Shown here one piece after another: positions 1 through 7,765 of a stretch of DNA of 64,000 nucleotides (the first letter of the stretch is position 1; each line of letters starts with the position of its first letter). Position numbers and translations under genes: made by a program. The stretch comes from Actinomadura rifamycini DSM 43936 (GTDB lineage Bacteria > Actinomycetota > Actinomycetes > Streptosporangiales > Streptosporangiaceae): the NCBI RefSeq assembly GCF_000425065.1, contig NZ_AULB01000003.1, forward strand, positions 496,001 through 560,000, written 5' to 3'. Below the pieces are notes generated by a model, which saw only the letters and a list, made by a program, of their open reading frames with translations, did no database searches and was not told the DNA's origin.

Positions 1-29
1 CCGTGTCTCATGTCGACTCCCTCGTGGGA

Positions 30-977
30 TCAGGGGATGCGGGAGAACCAGAGCAGCGACGTCAGCGCCGCGATGCACGCGGCGACCAGGCCCGCCCCGA
101 CGAACCAGGCCCAGATCTCGCGCTGCTCGACGCGGTACCCGACCGTGCTGCCGATGTCCGCGTAGACCTGCCGCAGCTCGTCGCCGCTGGCGGCCTCGTA
201 GAACCCGCCGCCGGTCTCCTGCGCGAGCCGCTCCAGCGCGGGCCCGTCCACCGGCACCGGCAGCGGCGTCCCGTTCTGGTAGATGACGCCCTCGGCGGTG
301 CCGTACGCGATCGTCGAGACCGGCACCCCGGACTGCACGGCGCGCCGCGCCGCCTCCTCCGGCGTGCGCCCGGCGGTGTTCGTGCCGTCGGACAGCAGGA
401 CCACGTGCGCGGGCGGGGCCTCCTCGCCGAACTGCGCCCCGAAGTCGGAGACCGCCTGCAGCGAGGCGAACACGCCCTCGCCGATCGCGGTGCGCGGGCC
501 GAGCGCCAGCCCGTCGATGCCGGACCGGACGGCGCGCCGGTCGGTCGTCGGCGGCACCGTCACCGACGCCGACCCGGCGAACGCGACGAGCCCGACGTTG
601 AACCGGCCGGGCAGGCCGTCGAGGAACGCGCGGGCGGCGCGCTGCGCCGCCGTCAGCCGGTCCGGCTCGACGTCCTCCGCCTCCATCGAGCTGGACACGT
701 CCACCGCCAGCATGATCGTCGCCTGCTCGCGCGGCACCCGGACGTCCGCCGCCGGGCGCGCGAACCCGGTGACGAGCAGGCCCATCATCAGCAGGAACGC
801 CGCCGCCGGGACGTGCCGCCGCCAGCCGGGCCGCAGCGGCGCGACCTTCTCCAGCAGCGCGAGGTTGGTGAACCGGGCCGCGTACCGGCCGCGCCGCAGC
901 TGCATCACGACGTACGCGGCGGCGAGCCCGGCGAGCGCGACCGCCAGGAGCAGCCGCTCGGGCGACAGGAACGTCAC
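30..977 (-). CDS. VWA-domain membrane protein of a MoxR/DUF58 operon
   Basis: A 315-residue BatA-like membrane protein. Two hydrophobic segments lie near residues 7-25 and 52-70, followed by a von Willebrand A domain with the MIDAS motif DVSSSM and later SDGTNT. A C-terminal membrane helix lies near residues 290-310. The GTG start overlaps the DUF58 stop as GTGA, so it should be translated with that gene. In this family the VWA protein sits in the membrane and is thought to act with the MoxR ATPase in metal insertion or assembly of exported or oxidised partners; the target here is unknown. The stop lies 30 bases from the window edge, so more of the operon may follow outside. Confidence 0.85.
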   Translation of the reverse strand: MTFLSPERLLLAVALAGLAAAYVVMQLRRGRYAARFTNLALLEKVAPLRPGWRRHVPAAAFLLMMGLLVTGFARPAADVRVPREQATIMLAVDVSSSMEAEDVEPDRLTAAQRAARAFLDGLPGRFNVGLVAFAGSASVTVPPTTDRRAVRSGIDGLALGPRTAIGEGVFASLQAVSDFGAQFGEEAPPAHVVLLSDGTNTAGRTPEEAARRAVQSGVPVSTIAYGTAEGVIYQNGTPLPVPVDGPALERLAQETGGGFYEAASGDELRQVYADIGSTVGYRVEQREIWAWFVGAGLVAACIAALTSLLWFSRIP

Positions 978-1921
978 GACGCGCCTCCCGGGACCGGGCC
1001 GGGCGCCGCCGCGGCGAGGCGCCGCTGCGCCAGCACGTGCCGGGCGATGTCGCGCACCCAGTCGCCGTCGGTGCGCAGCCGCAGGTGCGCGGCGCCCGCC
1101 CGCCGCAGCCCCGCCGCGACCGCGGCGCGCTGCTCCAGGGCCGCCGCCGCGTACCGCTCCCGCAGCCGGCGGCTCGCCGTCGGCACGTCCCGCCGCCGCC
1201 CCGACTCCGGGTCGACGACCGTGAGGACCCCGACGTCCGGCAGCGTCAGCTCGCGCGGGTCGACAACCTCGACCGCGAGGACCTGGTGGTGCACCGCCAG
1301 CAGCCGCAGCGGACGCTCCCAGCTCTCCGGGGGCTCCAGGAAGTCGGACACGACGACCGCGAGGCCGCGGCGGGTCCCGGCCGTGCGGCGCAGCAGGTCC
1401 GCGCCCGCGCCGAGGTACCGGCCGTCCGGGGCGTCCTGCGGGGTGCGGGGCGCGTCCAGCAGCACCCGCAGCAGCGCGAGCAGGTGCGGGCGGCCGGTCC
1501 GGGGCGGGACGAGCCGCGCCCCCGCGCCCCCGACGACCTGCGCGCCGATCCGGTTGCCGGCGCGGTCGGTGAGGAACCCGACGGCCGCGACCGCCGCCAC
1601 CGCCAGGTCGCGCTTCTCGACCCGCCCGGTGCCGAAGTCCATGCTCGCGGTCGCGTCGACCAGCGCCCACGTCTCCAGCTCCCGGTCGGCGACGCGGTCC
1701 CGCACGTGCGGCGCGGCCGTCCGGGCCGTCAGCGACCAGTCCATCGCGCGGACGTCGTCGCCCGGGGCGTACGCGCGCCCCTCCGCCGGCTCGGAGCCGG
1801 GGCCCGGCACCAGGCCGAGGTGGTCGCCCTGCAGCAGCCCGTCGAGCCGCCGCACGATGACGATCTCCAGCCGGCGCAGCGCCTGCTCGGGCGCGAGGCC
1901 GCGCAGTCGGGGAGCCGTCAC
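974..1921 (-). CDS. DUF58 domain-containing protein
   Basis: A 315-residue protein carrying the DUF58 hallmark Y-x-P-G-D-D-V-R-x-M-D-W-x-x-T-A-R near residues 55-70, followed by a VWA-like fold with a degenerate metal site (LVDATASMD). The start is GTG 1921, overlapping the MoxR stop by four bases (GTGA). Its own stop overlaps the VWA gene start the same way. DUF58 proteins accompany MoxR ATPases almost everywhere and probably act as adaptor or substrate receptor; no enzyme activity is established. There is no clear membrane segment, so it is likely cytosolic. Confidence 0.85.
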   Translation of the reverse strand: MTAPRLRGLAPEQALRRLEIVIVRRLDGLLQGDHLGLVPGPGSEPAEGRAYAPGDDVRAMDWSLTARTAAPHVRDRVADRELETWALVDATASMDFGTGRVEKRDLAVAAVAAVGFLTDRAGNRIGAQVVGGAGARLVPPRTGRPHLLALLRVLLDAPRTPQDAPDGRYLGAGADLLRRTAGTRRGLAVVVSDFLEPPESWERPLRLLAVHHQVLAVEVVDPRELTLPDVGVLTVVDPESGRRRDVPTASRRLRERYAAAALEQRAAVAAGLRRAGAAHLRLRTDGDWVRDIARHVLAQRRLAAAAPGPVPGGAS

Positions 1922-3033
1922 GCCGCCCGACCCCCCTCCGCCCCGCCGGGGCCCGGCGCGCCGGTCCCGCCGGTCCCGCCGAGCCCGTCCGTGCCGGGGT
2001 CGCCGTCGCGGGGCGCCAGCCGCGGCTGCGGGACGACCGCCGCGATCCGCTCGACGATCGCGCGGGGCGGCACCTCGTCGGCGAGCGCGTCGAACGACGG
2101 GACGAGCCGGTGCGCGAGGACGTCCCCGCACAGGTCGCGGACGTCCGCGGGCAGCACGTAGTCGCGGCCGCGCAGCAGCGCGAGCGCCCGCCCGGCGGCG
2201 ACGAGGCCGAGGGTCCCGCGCGGGCCCGCCCCGTAGGTGAGCAGCCGCGCCAGTTCGGGCGCCCCGTACCGGGCCGGGTCCCGGGTGGCGCCGATCAGCC
2301 GCACCGCGTACCGGGCGACCTCGTCGTGCACGAACACCCGGTCGGCCGCGCGCCGCAGCTCCGCGAGCCGCGGCGGGTCCAGCAGGCGGGACGCCGCGGG
2401 CGGGTCGACGCTCATCCGGTACAGGATCGCCAACTCCTCCTCCTCGGAGGGGTAGCCGACGTCGATCTTCAGCAGGAACCGGTCGCGCTGCGCCTCCGGG
2501 AGCCGGTACACGCCCTCGGACTCGACGGGGTTCTGCGTCGCCAGGACCAGGAACGGGTCCGGCACCGCGAGCGTCCGGCCGCCGATGCTGACCTGCCGCT
2601 CGCCCATCACCTCGAGCAGCGCCGACTGCACCTTCGCGGGCGCCCGGTTGATCTCGTCCGCCAGCACCACGTTCGCCATCACCGGGCCCGGCTCGACGTC
2701 GAACGCCTCCTCCGACGGCCGGTAGATGCGCGTCCCGACGATGTCGGACGGCACGAGGTCGGGGGTGAACTGGAGCCGGGCGAACGAGCCGCCGACCACC
2801 GTCGCGAGGGTCTGCGCGGCGAGCGTCTTCGCGACGCCCGGCACCCCCTCCAGCAGGCAGTGGCCGCCCGCCAGGACCGCGACGAGCATCCGCTCGACCA
2901 TGCGGTCCTGCCCGACGATGACCCGCTTGGTCTCGAACAGGAGCCGTTCCGTCAGCGCCGCCGCCTCCGGGCCGCCCGCCCCGGGCGGCCCGCCCGGGCC
3001 CCGCGGGGCCCGGGCGGTGTCGCGGAGGCTCAC
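1918..3033 (-). CDS. MoxR-family AAA+ ATPase
   Basis: A 371-residue AAA+ ATPase of the MoxR/RavA group. Visible motifs are Walker A GVPGVAKT near residue 60, Walker B LADEIN, the stretch NPVESEGVYRLPEAQRDRF, and a C-terminal AAA lid. A Gly/Pro-rich tail follows. The start is GTG 3033, which overlaps the stop of the small exported protein upstream (GTGA). MoxR ATPases act as chaperone-like unfoldases with DUF58 and VWA partners, both encoded directly downstream. What it assembles is not evident from the neighbours. Confidence 0.9.
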   Translation of the reverse strand: MSLRDTARAPRGPGGPPGAGGPEAAALTERLLFETKRVIVGQDRMVERMLVAVLAGGHCLLEGVPGVAKTLAAQTLATVVGGSFARLQFTPDLVPSDIVGTRIYRPSEEAFDVEPGPVMANVVLADEINRAPAKVQSALLEVMGERQVSIGGRTLAVPDPFLVLATQNPVESEGVYRLPEAQRDRFLLKIDVGYPSEEEELAILYRMSVDPPAASRLLDPPRLAELRRAADRVFVHDEVARYAVRLIGATRDPARYGAPELARLLTYGAGPRGTLGLVAAGRALALLRGRDYVLPADVRDLCGDVLAHRLVPSFDALADEVPPRAIVERIAAVVPQPRLAPRDGDPGTDGLGGTGGTGAPGPGGAEGGRAA

Positions 3034-3284
3034 CGGGGGTCCGCGGCCGGCGACGTGCCGCCCTTGTCCGGGCAGTCCTTCCCGCCGGCGGACGCCCCGT
3101 CCCCGGGCGCGGCCGCGTACCCGGCCGGCACCGCGCCCGCCGGGTCGGCGTGCTCGACGATGCGCAGCTCCGTGCGCGGCGCGTCGCCCGTCCCCGCGAA
3201 GGCCATCCCGCCGGCGGCGAACGCGGCCGCCCCGGCCGCGCCCGCCGCCACCAACGTGATCTTGATGCGCCTGGTGAGCGTCAT
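3030..3284 (-). CDS. Small exported protein at the head of the MoxR operon
   Basis: An 84-residue protein with a basic N-terminus, one hydrophobic stretch near residues 10-30 ending in A-F-A, and a short Gly/Pro/Ala-rich tail with a single Cys. It reads as a secreted or membrane-tethered peptide. The ATG is preceded by a good GGAGG site, and the stop overlaps the MoxR start, so the two are coupled. No known family was recognised. Its constant position before MoxR suggests it could be a client or accessory of that complex (inference). Confidence 0.6.
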   Translation of the reverse strand: MTLTRRIKITLVAAGAAGAAAFAAGGMAFAGTGDAPRTELRIVEHADPAGAVPAGYAAAPGDGASAGGKDCPDKGGTSPAADPR

Positions 3285-3359
3285 GCTCGTCCCTCCGTTC
3301 GTCCCGGGCCCGTCCGGACCCGACGGGGACGATCACAACAGGGCGCGGCGAAAGCGGGC

Positions 3360-3839
3360 TTAAAGAACCGCGGCCTCCGCGCGGGACGCCCCGGCGACCC
3401 GGACCGCCGGGAAGTCCCGGGCGGCGCGCACCTTCCCCCAGGTCACGACGCCGCGCGGCGCGATCTCGCGCTTCGGCAGGGCCCGCGCCGACACCTTCGC
3501 CCGGAAGGACCCCGCCGCCTTCCGGCCCGGCTTCACCTTGCCGAGGTCGCAGACGACCTTGCGCTTCGCCGCCTCGCACCCCTTGCCGGACACGAACTCC
3601 AGCGACGCGGGCAGCGTCGTCCGGAACACCGCGCGCGCCGCCTTCCGCCCGCCCCGCGGCGTGACCGTGAACGACCACGTGTACGTGCCGCCGGGCGCGA
3701 CCTCCGGCGCGGGCGCGTCCGTCCCGAGCGCCACGCTCCGCTTCTTCTGCGGCTTCGGCCCGGCCGCCGCCGGCGCCGGCGCGGCCACCGCCAGCGGCAC
3801 CGCCGCCAGCACCGCCACCGCACCCCTGATTCTGCTCAC
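3360..3839 (-). CDS. Secreted DUF11-like beta-sandwich protein
   Basis: A 159-residue protein with a signal peptide (basic start, then an Ala/Val/Leu core ending A-A-A-G near residue 28). One domain follows that resembles the DUF11/CARDB-type repeats of actinobacterial surface proteins: TYTWSFTVTPRGG, then LPASLEFVSGKGC and VVCDLG. Two Cys in these strands could form a disulfide. The start is GTG 3839 with GGGGGAAC ahead of it; a longer reading to 3893 lacks this support. It lies 75 bases upstream of the MoxR operon on the same strand and may be its first gene. Confidence 0.65.
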   Translation of the reverse strand: MSRIRGAVAVLAAVPLAVAAPAPAAAGPKPQKKRSVALGTDAPAPEVAPGGTYTWSFTVTPRGGRKAARAVFRTTLPASLEFVSGKGCEAAKRKVVCDLGKVKPGRKAAGSFRAKVSARALPKREIAPRGVVTWGKVRAARDFPAVRVAGASRAEAAVL

Positions 3840-4007
3840 GATGTTCCCCCTGACCTGCGAGCCTGCATGATCAGCTCCGTTGTAAGCGATCACCGTCCCG
3901 GCGCCTAGCGTCAGGTCGGCGTGTCGCCACCGTCGGCGACGTGGCCGGAGGACGCCCCTTACCTGGGAGCAACCTCCGGATTAGGCTGCGACGAAACGGA
4001 CGGACCC

Positions 4008-4040
4008 TGTTGAATCGACCTGTTGAATCGACCTGTTGAA
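4008..4040 (+). repeat. 13-bp tandem repeat upstream of the DUF1906 gene
   Basis: TGTTGAATCGACC occurs at 4008-4020 and again at 4021-4033, followed by a partial third copy TGTTGAA to 4040. It is AT-richer than its surroundings and ends about 50 bases before the DUF1906 start. It could be iterated operator half-sites or slippage-prone DNA. Confidence 0.85.
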
Positions 4041-4091
4041 CCCGGTGAATCCATCGTTGACCGCGTGCTCCCGCACCCATGGAGGGATCAC

Positions 4092-5099
4092 ATGGCCGTC
4101 TTCGGCGTCGACTACGGCTGGGGCCGTCCCGGCGTCGCCGTGCTCAAGAGCGCCGGGGCCGACTTCGCCTGCCGCTACGTGTCGCACGACAGGACCGGCA
4201 AGAACCTGACCCGGGCCGAGGCCGAGGCGCTGTCCGCCGCCGGGATCCGGCTCGTCGTCGTCTGGGAGACCAGCGCCGCCCGCGCGCTCGACGGCCGCGA
4301 CGCCGGCGCCGCCGACGCCCGCGACGCCGCCGCGCGGGCCGCCGACTGCGGCATGCCCGGCGACCGCCCGATCTACTTCGCCGTGGACTTCGACGCGTCC
4401 GCCGACCAGCAGCCCGAGATCGACGCGTACTTCGACGGCGTCGCGTCCGTGCTCGGCCGCGGCCGGACCGGGATGTACGGCGGGTACGGGCCGGTCAGCC
4501 GCGCCTTCGACGCCGGCAAGATCGCCTACGGGTGGCAGACGCACGCGTGGTCGGACGGCCGGTGGGACGGGCGCGCGCAACTGCGGCAGTACAGCAGCGG
4601 GCACACGCTCAGCAACGTGTCGGTCGACTACAACCGCGCGGTCGCCGACGACTACGGGCAGTGGCTCGTCGGGGCGTCGCCCGACGCCCCCGGCTACGTG
4701 TCGGTCGGCGCCGCCGCCCAGCCGCTCCCGCCCGCCGCGTGGACGACCGTGCGCTGGAACGCCGACCGCGCCGACCGCCGGGACCGGGACCGCGGCGGGC
4801 CGAGCATCCTGCGCGGCCCCGCCCGCTACGCGCTGACCGCGTCCGTGACCGTCGCCGGCGTCTCCCCCGGCACCCTGCTGCGGGCCCGAGCGATCGAGGT
4901 GCACGAGGACGACAGCGCGAAGTTCGATGCCGGGCCCGTCCACGAGCTCACCGCGTCCCGCGCCGACGTCCACGTCCTGTACGCGCTGCCCGCCGACACC
5001 GTCGCGGGCGGACGCCGCGTCCGGTTCCAAATCGTCCAGCACGGCGCCGCGGAGGCCACCCTCACCGGCGGCAGCGCCAAGCTGCTGTTCTGGCGATGA
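4092..5099 (+). CDS. DUF1906 (Rv2525c-like) glycoside-hydrolase-like protein
   Basis: A 335-residue protein. Residues 1-205 match the glycoside-hydrolase-like DUF1906 fold: an FGVDYGWG start, RYVSHDR, the strand IYFAVDFDAS with acidic residues where GH25-like lysozymes place catalysis, and SVDYNRA at the end of the barrel. Residues 215-335 form a separate beta-rich domain of unknown role. No signal peptide is visible, unlike Tat-exported Rv2525c of M. tuberculosis. The start ATG 4092 has GGAGGGAT eight bases upstream. A cell-wall or peptidoglycan role is inferred from the family only. Confidence 0.75.
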   Translation: MAVFGVDYGWGRPGVAVLKSAGADFACRYVSHDRTGKNLTRAEAEALSAAGIRLVVVWETSAARALDGRDAGAADARDAAARAADCGMPGDRPIYFAVDFDASADQQPEIDAYFDGVASVLGRGRTGMYGGYGPVSRAFDAGKIAYGWQTHAWSDGRWDGRAQLRQYSSGHTLSNVSVDYNRAVADDYGQWLVGASPDAPGYVSVGAAAQPLPPAAWTTVRWNADRADRRDRDRGGPSILRGPARYALTASVTVAGVSPGTLLRARAIEVHEDDSAKFDAGPVHELTASRADVHVLYALPADTVAGGRRVRFQIVQHGAAEATLTGGSAKLLFWR

Positions 5100-5117
5100 G
5101 CCCCGCGGCCGGGGCTC
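5098..5117. terminator. Hairpin between convergent genes
   Basis: GAGCCCCG and CGGGGCTC form a perfect 8-bp stem with a CGGC loop. It starts inside the DUF1906 stop codon and faces the Eis-like gene from the other side. No T-run follows. Confidence 0.5.
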
Positions 5118-5169
5118 GCCGCACACGCCTCGTCCGGGAGCGCCGCCGTGAGCGGTGCGGCCGGCGGGC

Positions 5170-6360
5170 TCAGAAGTTGTCGCCGGTGTAGGGCGCGAAC
5201 GGGACCGCGAGCGCGGCATCGAGGCGCGCCGCCGCGCCGGGCGTCCGCTCGGCGACCGTTCCGACGCGGACCAGCGTCCGCACCGGCGTGCCGCCCAGGT
5301 AGACGGCGCCCAGCTCCGCGACGTCCAGCACCAGGTCGGGCGCCGCGTCGGTCCGCGCGCAGTCGGGCGCCGCGCCGGTGGTGAGCCGCCACCGGCCGCG
5401 GTTGCCGGGGAGCCGCTCGTCCGCGACGTCCAGGACGAACGCGTCCTCGGCGGCCCACGACCGGGCGCGCAGCGCCGCCGGGACGTCGATCAGCCGGAGC
5501 CACAGCGCCGCCGCGTCCCGCGTCACCGTGACCTGGTCGGGGTCGGCGGCCATGTGGAGCAGGAGGTCGTCCACCGGCCGCTCCGGCGCGACGATCGTCC
5601 GGGTGAGGTCGATCGACGCGAGGTACCGCCAGAGCGCCGCCTCGACCTGCGGCGTCCCCGCCGCCATGTCGTACAGCCGGACGGTCCGCTCGTGCGTCCG
5701 GTAGACGGCGTACCCGTCCGGATGCACGACGATGCGCGGCTCGGTGAACCGCGGGTACGCGTGGTCCACGGGCGCCACCGTCCGCCGCAGCCACCACTGC
5801 TCGTCGCGCGCCAGCCCGCCCGGCCGCCGCGCCAGCTCCCGCTCGTACAGCGGGCCGAGGACCTCCGGGGCCCGCTCCCGGTCGAGCAGCCGCAGCGGGC
5901 GGTCGTCCGGGACGGTGCGGAGCCCGAGCGGCCGCGACGTGTCGACCTCGAACCCGATCCTGCGGTTCGCGACCCCGAACCCGTACCGTCCGTAGATCGC
6001 CCCCTGGGACGCCCACAGCGCCGCCACGGGACGTCCGGCGGCCGCCGCGTCCGCGTGCATCCGGTCGATCATCGAGCTGAGGACGCCGCGCCGCCGGTGC
6101 GTCGGCAGCACCCCGACGAACGTGACGGCCGCGCAGTCCAGCGCCCCGCCCGGCACCGAGAGCCGCTGCGGCACGACGCCCAGCTGCCCGGCGAGGACGT
6201 CCGGCTCGGCCCCGGTGATGTCGTAGGCCCCGATGCGCTCCATCCCCAGCACCCAGGCGCGCAGGGCGTCGCGGTCGCCGAACCGCAGGTGGAACACGGT
6301 CGCGGCGAGGTCGAGCATGCGGTCCGCGTCGTCCTGGGGAACGTTCCTGAGTTCGATCAC
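5170..6360 (-). CDS. Eis-like GNAT N-acetyltransferase
   Basis: A 396-residue protein of the enhanced-intracellular-survival family: an N-terminal GNAT domain (residues 1-150, acetyl-CoA loop VTFVGVLPTHRRRGV), a second GNAT-like domain (to about 290), and a C-terminal sterol-carrier-like domain. The chain ends in Phe; in Eis the terminal carboxylate of a C-terminal Phe acts in catalysis, so the intact end matters. Family members acetylate multiple amines of aminoglycosides and other polyamines. The start GTG 6360 was chosen because a TAGCGT -10 box sits seven bases upstream, suggesting a leaderless mRNA; GTG 6378 is a longer alternative. Confidence 0.85.
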   Translation of the reverse strand: MIELRNVPQDDADRMLDLAATVFHLRFGDRDALRAWVLGMERIGAYDITGAEPDVLAGQLGVVPQRLSVPGGALDCAAVTFVGVLPTHRRRGVLSSMIDRMHADAAAAGRPVAALWASQGAIYGRYGFGVANRRIGFEVDTSRPLGLRTVPDDRPLRLLDRERAPEVLGPLYERELARRPGGLARDEQWWLRRTVAPVDHAYPRFTEPRIVVHPDGYAVYRTHERTVRLYDMAAGTPQVEAALWRYLASIDLTRTIVAPERPVDDLLLHMAADPDQVTVTRDAAALWLRLIDVPAALRARSWAAEDAFVLDVADERLPGNRGRWRLTTGAAPDCARTDAAPDLVLDVAELGAVYLGGTPVRTLVRVGTVAERTPGAAARLDAALAVPFAPYTGDNF

Positions 6361-6367
6361 AGACCCC

Positions 6368-6373
6368 ACGCTA
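6368..6373 (-). promoter_or_regulatory. -10 box for a leaderless Eis-like gene
   Basis: TAGCGT on the minus strand, then seven bases, then GTG 6360. No ribosome-binding site stands before that GTG at usual spacing. Confidence 0.45.
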
Positions 6374-6403
6374 TGCACCGCCGCAACCCGTTTTCCGGGC
6401 GGG

Positions 6404-7765
6404 TCAGCCTCGGACGAGGGTGGCGAGGAGCTCCACGTGGCGGGTCATCGGGAAGGCGTCGAAGGCGCGCAGGGTGTCGAGCGTCCAGCCGCGTTCGCCG
6501 AAGTAGGCGAGGTCGCGGGCCAGGGTCGCGGGGTCGCACGACACGTAGGCGATCTTGCGTCCGGCGAGCCGGGTGATGTGCTCGACGACGTCGCGGCCCG
6601 CGCCGGTGCGGGGCGGGTCGAGGACGACCAGGTCGGCGCGGCGCACGCGGGAGCCGCCCTGGTGGCCGGTGCCGCCGCGCTTGTTCTGCGTGCGGGACGA
6701 GGCGTCGGCGCGGCCGAACTCCAGCTCGGCGATGATCTCCTCGACGGGGCCGCGCTCGATCGACACGTTCGGCAGGTCGCGCAGGTTGAACCGGGCGTCG
6801 CGGACGGCCTGCCCGTCGGACTCGACGCCGACGACGAGGCCGTCCCGGCCGATCCGGTCGGCGAGGACGCCGGCGAACAGGCCGACGCCGCAGTACAGGT
6901 CGAGGGCGATGTCGCCGGGCTTGGGTTCGAGGGCGTCCAGGACGGCGTCGGCGAGCAGCTGCGCGGCGCCCGGGTGCACCTGCCAGAAGCCGCTGCCGCT
7001 GACCTGGAACAGCCGCCCGGAGACGGACTCGCGGACGTACGGGAGGGCCGCGCCGGGCTCGGGCTTGCCGCGGACGAGCCGGACGGGCACGTCGAGGCGC
7101 GGCACCCGGATCTTGCGGCGGTCGCGGCCCCGCAGGACGACGAGGCGGTCGCCGGTGGCGGCGGACACGACGCCCTCGACGCCGGACGCGCCGGGCCAGC
7201 GCTTGCGCTCGATGCCCATCAGCTCGACGCCGGGGTGCGCGATCAGGCACTCGTCGATCGGCTCGATGTCGTGCGAGCGGTGCTTGCGCAGCCCGACGGT
7301 GCCGCCGGACACGGCGAACTGGACGCGGGTGCGCCAGCCGAGGCCCGGCGGGGGGACCAGGCCGGCGTCGGTGTCGCCGTCCACCGGGTACGGGACCTCC
7401 TCGACGACGACCGTGCGGGTGATCCCCGCGAGGCGGCGCAGCTGCTCCTCGACGACGGACGCCTTGAGCGCGCGCTGGGCCGGGAGGGAGGCGTGCTGCC
7501 AGTCGCAGCCGCCGCAGCGGCCGGGGCCCGCGAACGGGCACGGCGGCTCGACCCGGTCCGGGGACGCCTCGATGATGTCGACGGCGTCGGCCCGCAGGTA
7601 GTTCTTGGCGCGCTCGGTGACGCGGGCCCGCACCCGCTCGCCCGGCAGGGCGTGCCGGACGAAGACGACGCGGCCCTCGTACCGGGCGACGCAGAATCCG
7701 CCGTTGGCGACGTCGCCGACCTGCAGTTCGAGGACGTCGGGGACCTCGGGCTCCGTTTCACTCAC
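6404..7765 (-). CDS. TRAM-domain class I SAM-dependent RNA (uracil-5-)methyltransferase, TrmA/RlmD-like
   Basis: A 453-residue member of the RumA/TrmA family. The TRAM RNA-binding domain covers residues 10-65. Cysteines in PCPFAGPGRCGGC plus the Cys of DECLIAH form a likely 4Fe-4S cluster site. The Rossmann domain has LDLYCGVGLFAG, DPPRTGAGRD and the catalytic SCDPATLARDL. It should methylate C5 of a uridine in rRNA or tRNA; the exact site cannot be read from sequence. The GTG start at 7765 overlaps the permease stop by eight bases, so the two are coupled. It corresponds in position to M. tuberculosis Rv2689c. Confidence 0.9.
   Translation of the reverse strand: MSETEPEVPDVLELQVGDVANGGFCVARYEGRVVFVRHALPGERVRARVTERAKNYLRADAVDIIEASPDRVEPPCPFAGPGRCGGCDWQHASLPAQRALKASVVEEQLRRLAGITRTVVVEEVPYPVDGDTDAGLVPPPGLGWRTRVQFAVSGGTVGLRKHRSHDIEPIDECLIAHPGVELMGIERKRWPGASGVEGVVSAATGDRLVVLRGRDRRKIRVPRLDVPVRLVRGKPEPGAALPYVRESVSGRLFQVSGSGFWQVHPGAAQLLADAVLDALEPKPGDIALDLYCGVGLFAGVLADRIGRDGLVVGVESDGQAVRDARFNLRDLPNVSIERGPVEEIIAELEFGRADASSRTQNKRGGTGHQGGSRVRRADLVVLDPPRTGAGRDVVEHITRLAGRKIAYVSCDPATLARDLAYFGERGWTLDTLRAFDAFPMTRHVELLATLVRG

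Noticed and set aside
3..2240. Long open frame on the plus strand opposite the MoxR operon
   Set aside because: Arg/Pro-rich translation without family motifs, mirror of well-supported minus-strand genes; typical of very GC-rich DNA. The same applies to 13163-17380 (+) and 7605-9830 (+).
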